Origin: Streptomyces ardesiacus
Lineage (GTDB): Bacteria > Actinomycetota > Actinomycetes > Streptomycetales > Streptomycetaceae
NCBI RefSeq assembly: GCF_003112575.1
Contig: NZ_BEWC01000007.1
Location: 62,001-126,000 of the forward strand
Reading direction: 5' to 3'
DNA: 64,000 bases
Part shown: positions 33,291 to 40,688 of the stretch, piece after piece
How positions within the stretch are numbered: the stretch's first letter is position 1
Layout of the letters: each line of letters starts with the position of its first letter
Translations under genes and position numbers: made by a program
Notes under the pieces: generated by a model
Told to the model about the DNA's origin: nothing
The model's input: the letters and a program-made list of their open reading frames with translations, nothing else
Database searches by the model: none

Positions 33291-33953
33291 GTGACCGAGG
33301 CGGACGCACCGGCGACGGAGCCGGCGGGCGCGGCGCACCGCGCCGCCGCCCCGCCCCTGACCGAGCGGCAGCGCGAGCGCCGCGGCCGCATCCTGCACGC
33401 GACCGCCCAACTGGCCTGCCGGGGCGGCTTCGAGGCGGTGCAGATGCGGGAGGTCGCGGAGTCCTCGCAGGTCGCGCTCGGCACGCTGTACCGCTACTTC
33501 CCCTCCAAGGTGCACCTGCTCGTCGCCACCATGCACGACCAGTTGGAGCGCCTGCACTGCACCCTGCGCAAGAGCCCGCCCACCGGCGAGACGGCGGCGG
33601 ACCGCGTGGCCCAGACCCTGATGCGGGCCTTCGGCGCGCTGCAGCGCGAACCCCGGCTGGCCGAGGCGATGGCCCGCGCCCTGACCTTCGCCGACCGCAG
33701 CGTCTCCCCGGAGGTCGACCAGGTCTCCCGGCAGACCACGGCGATCATCCTGGACGCGATGGGCGGCCTGGAGCACCCGACCCCGGAGCAGCTCTCCGCG
33801 GTCCGGGTCGTCGAGCACACCTGGCTCTCGGCCCTGATCACCTGGCTCGCCGGCCGCACCTCCCTCGCCCAGGTGCGGGTGGACATCGAGACGGTCTGCC
33901 GGCTGATCGACCTCACGGAGACCGGCGCCCGGGGCGGGACGGCGTCCCGCTGA
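33291..33953 (+). CDS. TetR-family regulator, KstR-like
   Basis: A 220-residue regulator. After a flexible N-terminus, the helix-turn-helix (GRILHATAQLACRGGFEAVQ, MREVAESSQVALGTLYRYFPSKVHL) closely follows the KstR branch, which controls sterol degradation in mycobacteria and rhodococci through a 3-oxo-CoA ligand. The effector domain is all helical. The GTG at 33291 was preferred over one at 33204 because it follows GGGGGAGAAG and needs no 29-residue Ala/Glu extension. No sterol genes are present, and the neighbouring operon encodes sugar/lipid tailoring. The ligand may therefore be a different acyl-CoA, and the regulator has probably been repurposed. Confidence 0.82.
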   Translation: MTEADAPATEPAGAAHRAAAPPLTERQRERRGRILHATAQLACRGGFEAVQMREVAESSQVALGTLYRYFPSKVHLLVATMHDQLERLHCTLRKSPPTGETAADRVAQTLMRAFGALQREPRLAEAMARALTFADRSVSPEVDQVSRQTTAIILDAMGGLEHPTPEQLSAVRVVEHTWLSALITWLAGRTSLAQVRVDIETVCRLIDLTETGARGGTASR

Positions 33954-34004
33954 GGGCCCGTGATCGGGTCGGCCGCCCCTCGGCCCCGCTCCGGCGGGCG
34001 GGTA

Positions 34005-34215
34005 AAGTGGCGGCGTCGTCATCACCCGTACGGGGGGAAGCCGGTGCAATTCCGGCGCTGACCCGCAACCGTGAGCCGCCCGCCGAGCCCGCCCGAGGCT
34101 TCCCGGACGGTGAGCCGGACTGCCCCGCGCGGATGTGACCGGCTCACGTGCCCGGCGCCCGCCGGTGCACGGCACCGTCGAGGCATACGGGGCCGAGCCG
34201 CCGGGGGTGCCCCGT
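34005..34215 (+). ncRNA. Cobalamin riboswitch
   Basis: The core GAAGCCGGTGCAATTCCGG continuing as CGCTGACCCGCAACCGT (34037-34071) matches the conserved cobalamin riboswitch core. A B12-box-like GAGCCGGACTGCC lies at 34112-34124. Downstream, a hairpin (ACGGGGC 34187-34193 with GCCCCGT 34209-34215) ends 38 bases before the ATG at 34254, so it could act as terminator or ribosome-site sequestrator. It should shut off the five-gene operon when B12 is plentiful. The outer boundaries are approximate. Confidence 0.93.
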
Positions 34216-34253
34216 GCTGCCAGGCCCCGCACAGGGAAAGGCACCCGCCGCTC

Positions 34254-35519
34254 ATGAACGTCCGCCGTCGCAGCAGCGCCGCGGCTCTGGCCGCCATAGC
34301 CGTGATCGGCGCCGCCACCGCGCCCGCGGTCGCCGCCGATCCGTCGCCCTCCGCTCCCGCCTCCTCCCCGTCCACGCCGTCCGGGCTGTACGGGACCACC
34401 GATCCCCGGTACGACGGTGTCTGGCGCCAGTCCCTCGCCCTGCTCGCGCAGGACACGGCGGGCGTGGTCCCGTCGTCGAAGGCCGTGAAGTGGCTCACGG
34501 ACCAGCAGTGCGCGAACGGCGCCTTCGCCCCCTTCCGCGCCGACCCGGCCGCGGCCTGCGACGCCAAGACCCCGGTCGACTCCAACAGCACGGCCGCGGC
34601 CGTCCAGGCCCTGTGGGCCGTCGGCGGGCACGGCGACGTCGTCGAGAAGGCCCTCGGCTGGCTGAAGTCCGTGCAGAACGAGGACGGTGGCTGGGGCTAC
34701 ACCCCCGGCACCCCGAGCGACGCCAACTCCACCTCCGTCGTCATCGGCGCCCTGACCGCCACGGAGACGGACCCCGGGAAGGTCGTCAAGGACGGCAAGT
34801 CCCCCTACGACGCCCTGTTGTCCTTCGCCCTGCCCTGCGCGAAGGACAAGGGCGCGGGCGCCTTCGCCTTCCAGCCCGACAAGGACGGCAAGCTGCTCCC
34901 CAACGCGGACGCGACCGCCGCCGGTGTCCTCGGCGCGCTCGGCAAGGGCCTGGTCGCCGAGGCCGCCGACCCCTCCGGCTCCGGCGCGCGGTCCGACGCC
35001 GCCTGCGCCGACGCGGACAAGCCCGGCCGGGAGCAGGCCGCCGCCAACGGCGCCGCCTACCTCGCCGACGCGCTCGCCGAGGACGGCCACCTCGTCTCCG
35101 CCCTCGGCGGCTCCGCCGACCAGCCCGACTACGGCAACACCGCCGACGCCGTCGTCGCCCTCGCCGCGCAGGGCGGCGCGGACCGGGCCGCCGAGCCGCT
35201 GGCCTGGCTGAAGAAGAACGCCGCGACGTGGGCGTCGCAGAGCGGCCCGGCCGCCTACGCCCAGCTCGTCCTCGCCGCCCACGCCACGGGCACCGACCCG
35301 CGCGACTTCGGCGGCACGGACCTGGTGGAACGGCTGAACGCGACCGGCCCGGCCCCGCAGGGCACGGCGGTGAAGGACACGGCGACGGCGAGCGACGAGG
35401 ACCGGAAGAAGGACGAGGACTCGCCGTTCGGCGTCTGGTGGTTCGTCGGCGTCTGCCTGGTCTTCGGCATCGGCATCGGCTTCCTGCTCAGCAACCGCAC
35501 CAAGAAGCAGCAGCCGTGA
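34254..35519 (+). CDS. Secreted, membrane-anchored alpha/alpha-toroid (prenyltransferase-repeat) protein
   Basis: A 421-residue protein. Residues 1-29 form a signal peptide (RRRSSAAALAAIAVIG, cleavage near VAA). Residues about 45-365 are helix-pair repeats of the prenyltransferase/squalene-oxidase type (KALGWLKSVQNEDGGWGY; NSTSVVIGALTA; ADATAAGVLGALG; YGNTADAVVALAAQGG). Residues about 395-415 form a C-terminal transmembrane anchor. The alpha domain of human intrinsic factor and transcobalamin has this fold. As the first gene under a cobalamin riboswitch and in front of an ECF transporter, it is a good candidate for an extracellular B12-binding protein. Four cysteines in the ectodomain (QQCANG, AACDAK, LPCAKD, AACADA) may form disulfides. 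The fold is seen by motif; the ligand is inferred. Confidence 0.85.
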   Translation: MNVRRRSSAAALAAIAVIGAATAPAVAADPSPSAPASSPSTPSGLYGTTDPRYDGVWRQSLALLAQDTAGVVPSSKAVKWLTDQQCANGAFAPFRADPAAACDAKTPVDSNSTAAAVQALWAVGGHGDVVEKALGWLKSVQNEDGGWGYTPGTPSDANSTSVVIGALTATETDPGKVVKDGKSPYDALLSFALPCAKDKGAGAFAFQPDKDGKLLPNADATAAGVLGALGKGLVAEAADPSGSGARSDAACADADKPGREQAAANGAAYLADALAEDGHLVSALGGSADQPDYGNTADAVVALAAQGGADRAAEPLAWLKKNAATWASQSGPAAYAQLVLAAHATGTDPRDFGGTDLVERLNATGPAPQGTAVKDTATASDEDRKKDEDSPFGVWWFVGVCLVFGIGIGFLLSNRTKKQQP

Positions 35520-36181
35520 CCGCCCGCCGCGTCACCCTGCTCCTCCTGGCCGCCTTCCTGCTGATCGGGACGGCCGGCCAGGCGCAGGCCGCCGGATACC
35601 GCTACTGGTCCTTCTGGGACCGCGACGGCGCCGGGTGGGTCTACGCCACACAGGGTCCGTCCATGGTCCGCCCCTCCGATGGCGACGTGCAGGGCTTCCG
35701 CTTCGCGGTGAGCGAGGACTCGGGCGACGCGGCCCGGCCCCGCGGCACCGCGGACTTCGCGTCGATCTGCGCGAAGACGCCGGCCAAGGACGGCAGCAAG
35801 CGGGTGGCGCTGGTCCTCGACTTCGGTACGGCCCCCGACGCCCCGTCCGGCGAGACCCCGCCGGCCCCGCGCACGGCCTGCGCCCAGGTCTCCCCCGACG
35901 CGACGACGGCCGACGCCCTGGCCGATGCCGCGGGCCCCCTGCGCTACGACACCAACGCCCTGCTGTGCGCGATCGCGGGCTACCCGAAGTCGGGCTGCGG
36001 GGAGCAGGTGTCGCAGAAGGAGGGCTCCGGCGTCCCGGCCGCCCCGAAGGCCACGGCCGACGAGGGCGACGAGGGCGACGACGGCCCGTCGGTCGGCCTC
36101 TACGCGGGCATCGCCGTCGTGGCGGCCCTGGCCGGCGCGGCCACCTGGCAGGCGAGGCGGCGCAGGAATGCGACCCGCTGA
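35516..36181 (+). CDS. Secreted anchored protein of the SCO2322 family
   Basis: A 221-residue protein with a signal peptide (1-25, ending AQAA), an ectodomain that starts with an aromatic-rich block (YRYWSFWDRDGAGWVYATQG) followed by GDVQGFRFAV and four cysteines, a Lys/Asp-rich linker, and a C-terminal helix with an RRRR stop. It is co-translated with the toroid protein (GTGA). I recognise it as the SCO2322 family, named after the S. coelicolor gene and lacking a known role. In transcobalamins the ligand is clamped between an alpha toroid and a small beta domain. This protein could be that second half, which is speculation. Confidence 0.8.
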   Translation: MTARRVTLLLLAAFLLIGTAGQAQAAGYRYWSFWDRDGAGWVYATQGPSMVRPSDGDVQGFRFAVSEDSGDAARPRGTADFASICAKTPAKDGSKRVALVLDFGTAPDAPSGETPPAPRTACAQVSPDATTADALADAAGPLRYDTNALLCAIAGYPKSGCGEQVSQKEGSGVPAAPKATADEGDEGDDGPSVGLYAGIAVVAALAGAATWQARRRRNATR

Positions 36182-37460
36182 AGCCGCCGTCCCCGCGGGC
36201 AGCCGAGCCGCCGGGGCCGCCGCTCCCGCGGGCAGTCGTGCCGCCGGGGCGACGGGGGTCCCCCCGCGCGAGCGAGGCCGAGCGTGGGGCAGGGTGGGCG
36301 CGGGGGGCACCCCCTCTGGGGGACGCACCCCGTCAGCGCCGGCCGGCGCCCCCGCCCTCCACCGGCACCGGGCAACCGCCCTGCACCCCGGCGCCTGGTG
36401 GCTCTGGGCGCTGGCCCTCGGCACCGCCGCCACCCGCACCACCAATCCCCTCCTCCTCACCCTCCTCGTCACGGTCTCCGCCTACGTCGTCGTCACCCGC
36501 CGCCCCCACGCCCCGTGGTCCCGTTCCTACGGCGCCTTCGTCAAGCTCGCCCTCGCCGTCCTCCTCATCCGCCTCCTGTTCACCACCGTCCTCGGCTCCC
36601 CCGTCCCGGGCACCCACACCCTCCTGACCCTCCCCGAAGTCCCCCTCCCCGACTGGGCGCAGGGCATCCGCCTCGGCGGCCGGGTCACCGCGGAGGGCCT
36701 CGCCTTCGCGCTGTACGACGCGATGAAGCTGGCCACCCTCCTCATCTGCGTCGGCGCCGCGAACGCCCTCGCCAACCCCTCCCGCCTCCTCAAGTCCCTG
36801 CCCGGCGCCCTGTACGAGATGGGCGTCGCCGTCGTCGTCGCCCTCACCTTCGCGCCGAACCTCATCGCCGACGTCCAGCGCCTGCGCGCCGCCCGCCGCC
36901 TGCGCGGCCGTCCGGACCGGGGCCTGCGCGGACTGCTCCAGGTGGGACTGCCCGTCCTGGAGGGCGCCCTGGAGCGCTCCGTCGCCCTCGCCGCCGCGAT
37001 GGACGCCCGCGGCTACGGCCGTACCGCCGACGTGCCGGCCCCCGTCCGCCGTACCACCGCCGCCCTCACCCTCGGCGGTCTGCTCGGCGTCTGCGCGGGG
37101 ACGTACGGGCTGCTGACCGCCGCGGGCGGCACGTACGGCGTTCCCGTCCTCCTGGCCGGTGTCGCCGCCGCCGTCGCGGGACTGTGGCTCGGCGGGCGGC
37201 GGACGGTGCGCACCCGCTACCGCCCCGACCGCTGGGACGCCCGCGCCTGGCTGGTCACCGCCTCCGGCGTGGCGGTCGCCGCGCTGCTGTTCCTCGCCGC
37301 CGCCCGCGACCCGGCGGCCCTGCACCCGGGCGTGGTCCCCCTGGTCGCGCCGGCCCTCCCCCTCTGGCCGGCGGCGGCCGTACTCGTCGGCCTGCTCCCG
37401 GCGTTCGTCACCCCCGCCCCCGATCCCGCCCCGAAGACCGCCGTGAAGGAGCCGTCGTGA
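36168..37460 (+). CDS. ECF transporter transmembrane component T (EcfT/CbiQ)
   Basis: A 430-residue membrane protein. The first ~75 residues are a Pro/Ala/Gly-rich extension with duplicated units (VPAGSRAAGA, APAGSRAAGA). Five or more helices follow. EcfT coupling motifs are visible in the cytoplasmic loop region: RLRAARRLRGRPDRG and AAMDARGYGR, the two Ala-Arg-Gly-type motifs that contact the ATPases. The ATG at 36168 overlaps the previous gene by 14 bp; a later start at the first helix cannot be excluded. It should couple the ATPases to the S component encoded last in the operon. Confidence 0.88.
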   Translation: MRPAEAAVPAGSRAAGAAAPAGSRAAGATGVPPRERGRAWGRVGAGGTPSGGRTPSAPAGAPALHRHRATALHPGAWWLWALALGTAATRTTNPLLLTLLVTVSAYVVVTRRPHAPWSRSYGAFVKLALAVLLIRLLFTTVLGSPVPGTHTLLTLPEVPLPDWAQGIRLGGRVTAEGLAFALYDAMKLATLLICVGAANALANPSRLLKSLPGALYEMGVAVVVALTFAPNLIADVQRLRAARRLRGRPDRGLRGLLQVGLPVLEGALERSVALAAAMDARGYGRTADVPAPVRRTTAALTLGGLLGVCAGTYGLLTAAGGTYGVPVLLAGVAAAVAGLWLGGRRTVRTRYRPDRWDARAWLVTASGVAVAALLFLAAARDPAALHPGVVPLVAPALPLWPAAAVLVGLLPAFVTPAPDPAPKTAVKEPS

Positions 37461-39154
37461 TCCGCTTCGAGGACGTGTCGGTCACGTACGACGGCGCGGG
37501 CGAACCCACCGTCCGCGGCGTGGACTTCGAGGTCCCGGAGGGCGAACTCGTCCTGCTCGCCGGTCCCTCCGGCGTCGGCAAGTCCACCGTGCTGGGCGCG
37601 GTGGGCGGCCTCGTCCCGCACTTCACCGGCGGCACGCTGAGCGGCCGGGTCACCGTGGCCGGCCGGGACACCCGCACCCACAAGCCGCGCGAACTGGCCG
37701 ACGTGGTCGGCACGGTCGGCCAGGATCCGCTCTCCCACTTCGTGACGGACACCGTCGAGGACGAACTCGCCTACGGCATGGAGTCGTTGGGCCTGGCGCC
37801 CGACGTGATGCGCCGCCGCGTCGAGGAGACCCTCGATCTGCTGGGCCTGGCCGACCTGCGCTCCCGCCCCATCGCCACGCTCTCCGGCGGCCAGCAGCAG
37901 CGGGTCGCCATCGGCTCGGTCCTCACCCCGCACCCCGACGTCCTGGTCCTGGACGAGCCGACCTCGGCCCTGGACCCCGCCGCCGCCGAGGAGGTCCTTG
38001 CCGTCCTCCAGCGCCTGGTCCACGACCTCGGCACGACGGTCCTGATGGCCGAGCACCGCCTGGAGCGGGTCGTCCAGTACGCCGACCAGGTGGTCCTGCT
38101 CCCGGCCCCCGGCGAGGCACCGCTCATCGGCGCCCCGGCGGACGTGATGGCCGTTTCCCCGGTGTACCCGCCGGTGGTGGACCTGGGCAGGCTGGCGGGC
38201 TGGTCCCCGCTGCCGCTGACGGTCCGGGACGCCCGCCGCCGGGCGTCCGGGCTGCGCGACCGGCTGGCCGGCCGCGAGATCCCGGACCACACCCCGCCGA
38301 CGCCCGCCGCGCCCCCCGAACCCCCCGCCCTCCGGCCCGCTCCGGCACGCCGTTGGCGCCGCCGCGGGACGCCCCCGCGGACGACGCCCGCGATCCCCTC
38401 CCCGTACGCCGCCGAGGTCCGTTCCCTCGCCGTGCGCCGCGACCGGATCCAGGCGCTGCGCCACGTCGACCTGACCGTCTCCCCCGGCGAGACGGTCGCC
38501 CTGATGGGCCGCAACGGCGCCGGGAAGTCCACGCTGCTGTCCGCCCTGGTCGGCCTGGTCGAGCCGTCCGCCGGCACGGTCCGGGCGGGGGACGCCGTAC
38601 CGCACCGTACGGCCCCTCGTGACCTCGTGCGCCGGGTCGGCCTGGTCCCGCAGGAGCCGCGCGACCTGCTGTACGCCGACACGGTCGCCGCCGAGTGCGC
38701 GGCGGCCGACCGGGACGCGGAGGCGGCGCCCGGCACCTGCCGCGCCCTCCTGACCGAACTGCTCCCGGGCGTCACGGACGACACCCACCCCCGGGACCTG
38801 TCGGAGGGCCAGCGTCTGACCCTCGCCCTGTCCGTCGTCCTGACCGCCCGTCCTCCGCTCCTCCTCCTGGACGAGCCGACGCGCGGCCTGGACTACGCGG
38901 CCAAGGCCCGGCTGACCGGCATCCTGCGCGCACTGGCCGCCGAGGGCCACGCGATCGTGCTGGCCACGCACGACGTCGAACTGGCCGCCGAGCTGGCCCA
39001 CCGGGTCGTGCTGCTCGCCGAGGGCGAGGTGATCGCCGACGGCCCCGCGGCGGACGTGGTGGTGGCCTCCCCCTCCTACGCCCCGCAGGTGGCGAAGGTG
39101 CTGGCGCCGAGGAAGTGGCTCACGGTGGCACAGGTGCGGGAGGCCCTGTCATGA
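37457..39154 (+). CDS. ECF transporter double ATPase (EcfA-EcfA' fusion)
   Basis: A 565-residue protein with two ABC ATPase domains in one chain. Domain one (about 1-235): Walker A GPSGVGKST, signature LSGGQQQR, Walker B VLVLDEPTSALD, switch His in MAEHRLE. A Pro/Arg-rich linker (about 270-310) follows. Domain two (about 315-560): Walker A GRNGAGKST, signature LSEGQRLTL (Gly to Glu at the second position), Walker B LLLLDEPTRGLD, switch His in LATHDVELA. ECF transporters need two ATPases, and here both are supplied by one gene. GTGA overlap with the T-component gene upstream and ATGA overlap with the S-component gene downstream. Confidence 0.93.
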   Translation: MIRFEDVSVTYDGAGEPTVRGVDFEVPEGELVLLAGPSGVGKSTVLGAVGGLVPHFTGGTLSGRVTVAGRDTRTHKPRELADVVGTVGQDPLSHFVTDTVEDELAYGMESLGLAPDVMRRRVEETLDLLGLADLRSRPIATLSGGQQQRVAIGSVLTPHPDVLVLDEPTSALDPAAAEEVLAVLQRLVHDLGTTVLMAEHRLERVVQYADQVVLLPAPGEAPLIGAPADVMAVSPVYPPVVDLGRLAGWSPLPLTVRDARRRASGLRDRLAGREIPDHTPPTPAAPPEPPALRPAPARRWRRRGTPPRTTPAIPSPYAAEVRSLAVRRDRIQALRHVDLTVSPGETVALMGRNGAGKSTLLSALVGLVEPSAGTVRAGDAVPHRTAPRDLVRRVGLVPQEPRDLLYADTVAAECAAADRDAEAAPGTCRALLTELLPGVTDDTHPRDLSEGQRLTLALSVVLTARPPLLLLDEPTRGLDYAAKARLTGILRALAAEGHAIVLATHDVELAAELAHRVVLLAEGEVIADGPAADVVVASPSYAPQVAKVLAPRKWLTVAQVREALS

Positions 39155-39996
39155 CGGGCCCCCGTGTCACCGCTCCCCGCGACCGCCAGGCCCGCGCGGT
39201 CCGCCTGGGCCCCCGCTCGGTGGCGGCCCTGCTCCTGGTCAGTGCGGTGGGCGTGGCGGGCTTCGGCTGGCCCTTCCTGGCTCCGCCGGACGCGTCGCTG
39301 AACGCCCACGCGCAGGACGCGCCGTGGCTGTTCGCGGGCGTGCTGGTGCTGCTGGTGGCGGTGGTGGCGGCGACGATCTCGGAGTCCGGCCTCGGTCCGA
39401 AGGCCGTGGCGATGCTCGGCGTCCTGGCGGCGGCCGGGGCGGCGCTGCGTCCCATCGGCGCGGGGACGGCGGGCCTGGAGCCGATGTTCTTCCTCATGGT
39501 CCTCAGCGGCCGGGTCCTGGGCCCGGGCTTCGGCTTCGTGCTCGGCTCGGTCACGATGTTCGCGTCCGCGCTGCTCACGGGCGGGGTGGGGCCGTGGATG
39601 CCGTTCCAGATGCTGGCGATGGGCTGGTTCACGATGGGCGCGGGCCTGCTGCCGGGCCCCGACCGCCTGCGCGGCCGGGCGGAGCTGCTGATGCTGGCGG
39701 CGTACGGCTTCCTGGCCGCCTTCGCCTATGGCACGGTGATGAACCTCGCGGGCTGGACGTTCATGAACACCCTCGCCTCGAACATCGCCTTCGACCCGGA
39801 CGCGTCGGTCCCGGACAACCTGGCCCGCTTCCTCTCCTACTGCCTGGCCACGTCGCTGGGCTGGGACGGGGGCCGCGCCGCGATGACCGTCGTCCTGACC
39901 CTCGCCCTCGGCACCCCGGTCCTGAAGGCGCTGCGCCGCGCGACCCGCAGGGCGGCCTTCGAGACGCCGGTCACGTTCGAGAAGCCGGCGGGGTGA
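39151..39996 (+). CDS. ECF transporter substrate-specific component (S component)
   Basis: A 281-residue membrane protein with about six helices and no ATP-binding features. The central block PMFFLMVLSGRVLGPGFGFVLG and TMFASALLTGGVGPWMPFQML is of the type seen in ECF S components, with the small-residue helix that contacts EcfT. It overlaps the ATPase stop (ATGA), ending the operon. The cobalamin riboswitch points to cobalamin or a precursor (cobinamide, cobalt) as the ligand. Known B12 S components such as CbrT exist in lactobacilli, but I cannot test homology here. A hydrophilic N-terminal stretch of about 20 residues precedes the first helix. Confidence 0.85.
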   Translation: MTGPRVTAPRDRQARAVRLGPRSVAALLLVSAVGVAGFGWPFLAPPDASLNAHAQDAPWLFAGVLVLLVAVVAATISESGLGPKAVAMLGVLAAAGAALRPIGAGTAGLEPMFFLMVLSGRVLGPGFGFVLGSVTMFASALLTGGVGPWMPFQMLAMGWFTMGAGLLPGPDRLRGRAELLMLAAYGFLAAFAYGTVMNLAGWTFMNTLASNIAFDPDASVPDNLARFLSYCLATSLGWDGGRAAMTVVLTLALGTPVLKALRRATRRAAFETPVTFEKPAG

Positions 39997-40254
39997 GCCG
40001 CCCCACGTGAGCCGCTTCACCTACGAAGCGGAATCGTGGCCGAAGGCCGGCCGGTGGACGGGCCGTACGGCCTCCGGGGCGCAGCACCACCGCGCCGCCT
40101 ACGACCGCGCTTAGCACAAGGGACGATTGCGGACGACCGGCCCGCCTGTTTCTCTGAACCGGTCGCAAGGCGCCGACGCCCTCCCGGGCAGCGGCGCCGA
40201 CGCATGCCGGGCCGGTGTGCGCCGACGCCCCTGTCCCCGAAGAAAGGCCCTCCG

Positions 40255-40668
40255 TTGACCGCCGCTTCCCTCCTCCGTACCGCCGCCACCCCGAAGAAGG
40301 CCCTCGCGGGTGCCGCCCTGGCCGCGGCCGCCTGCGGCTCGCTGATCGCCGCCGGGCCCGCCCAGGCCGCGACGCCGGCCTCCTCGGCGCAGGCGACCGC
40401 GAAGAAGATGATCGGCGACTCGGCCGAGTTCCAGTGCTTCTCCAAGATCGTCGACCACGAGAGCGGCTGGAACGTCGACGCCACCAACGCCTCCAGCGGC
40501 GCGTACGGCCTGGTCCAGGCCCTGCCGGGCTCGAAGATGGCCTCGGCGGGCGCGGACTGGAAGACCAACCCGGCCACCCAGATCAAGTGGGGCCTGGACT
40601 ACATGAAGGACCGCTACGGCAGCGCCTGCGACGCGTGGAGCTTCTGGCAGACCAACGGCTGGTACTGA
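40255..40668 (+). CDS. Secreted lytic transglycosylase-like protein (TTG start)
   Basis: A 137-residue secreted protein. A signal peptide (about 1-37, KKALAGAALAAAACGSLIAAGPAQAA) precedes a small lysozyme-like domain: FSKIVDHESGWNVDATNASSGAYGLVQALPGSKM, with the catalytic Glu in DHESGW, then NPATQIKWGLDYMKDRYG and WSFWQTNGWY. This is the aggregation-promoting-factor/SLT-like type common in actinobacteria; it should cleave or remodel peptidoglycan outside the cell. TTG at 40255 follows AGAAAGG and starts directly at the basic signal region; an ATG at 40204 lacks a ribosome site. The 258-bp leader contains a repeated GGCGCCGACGC (about 40170 and 40193) but no riboswitch I recognise. A strong terminator follows. 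Confidence 0.85.
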   Translation: MTAASLLRTAATPKKALAGAALAAAACGSLIAAGPAQAATPASSAQATAKKMIGDSAEFQCFSKIVDHESGWNVDATNASSGAYGLVQALPGSKMASAGADWKTNPATQIKWGLDYMKDRYGSACDAWSFWQTNGWY

Positions 40669-40688
40669 CACCCCCGCCCCGCTCCCCC

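Noticed and set aside
40000..40254. YdaO/c-di-AMP riboswitch before the transglycosylase gene
   Set aside because: Such leaders precede some streptomycete wall-hydrolase genes, but I could not find the conserved core here. The leader only has GC-rich hairpins and a GGCGCCGACGC repeat.
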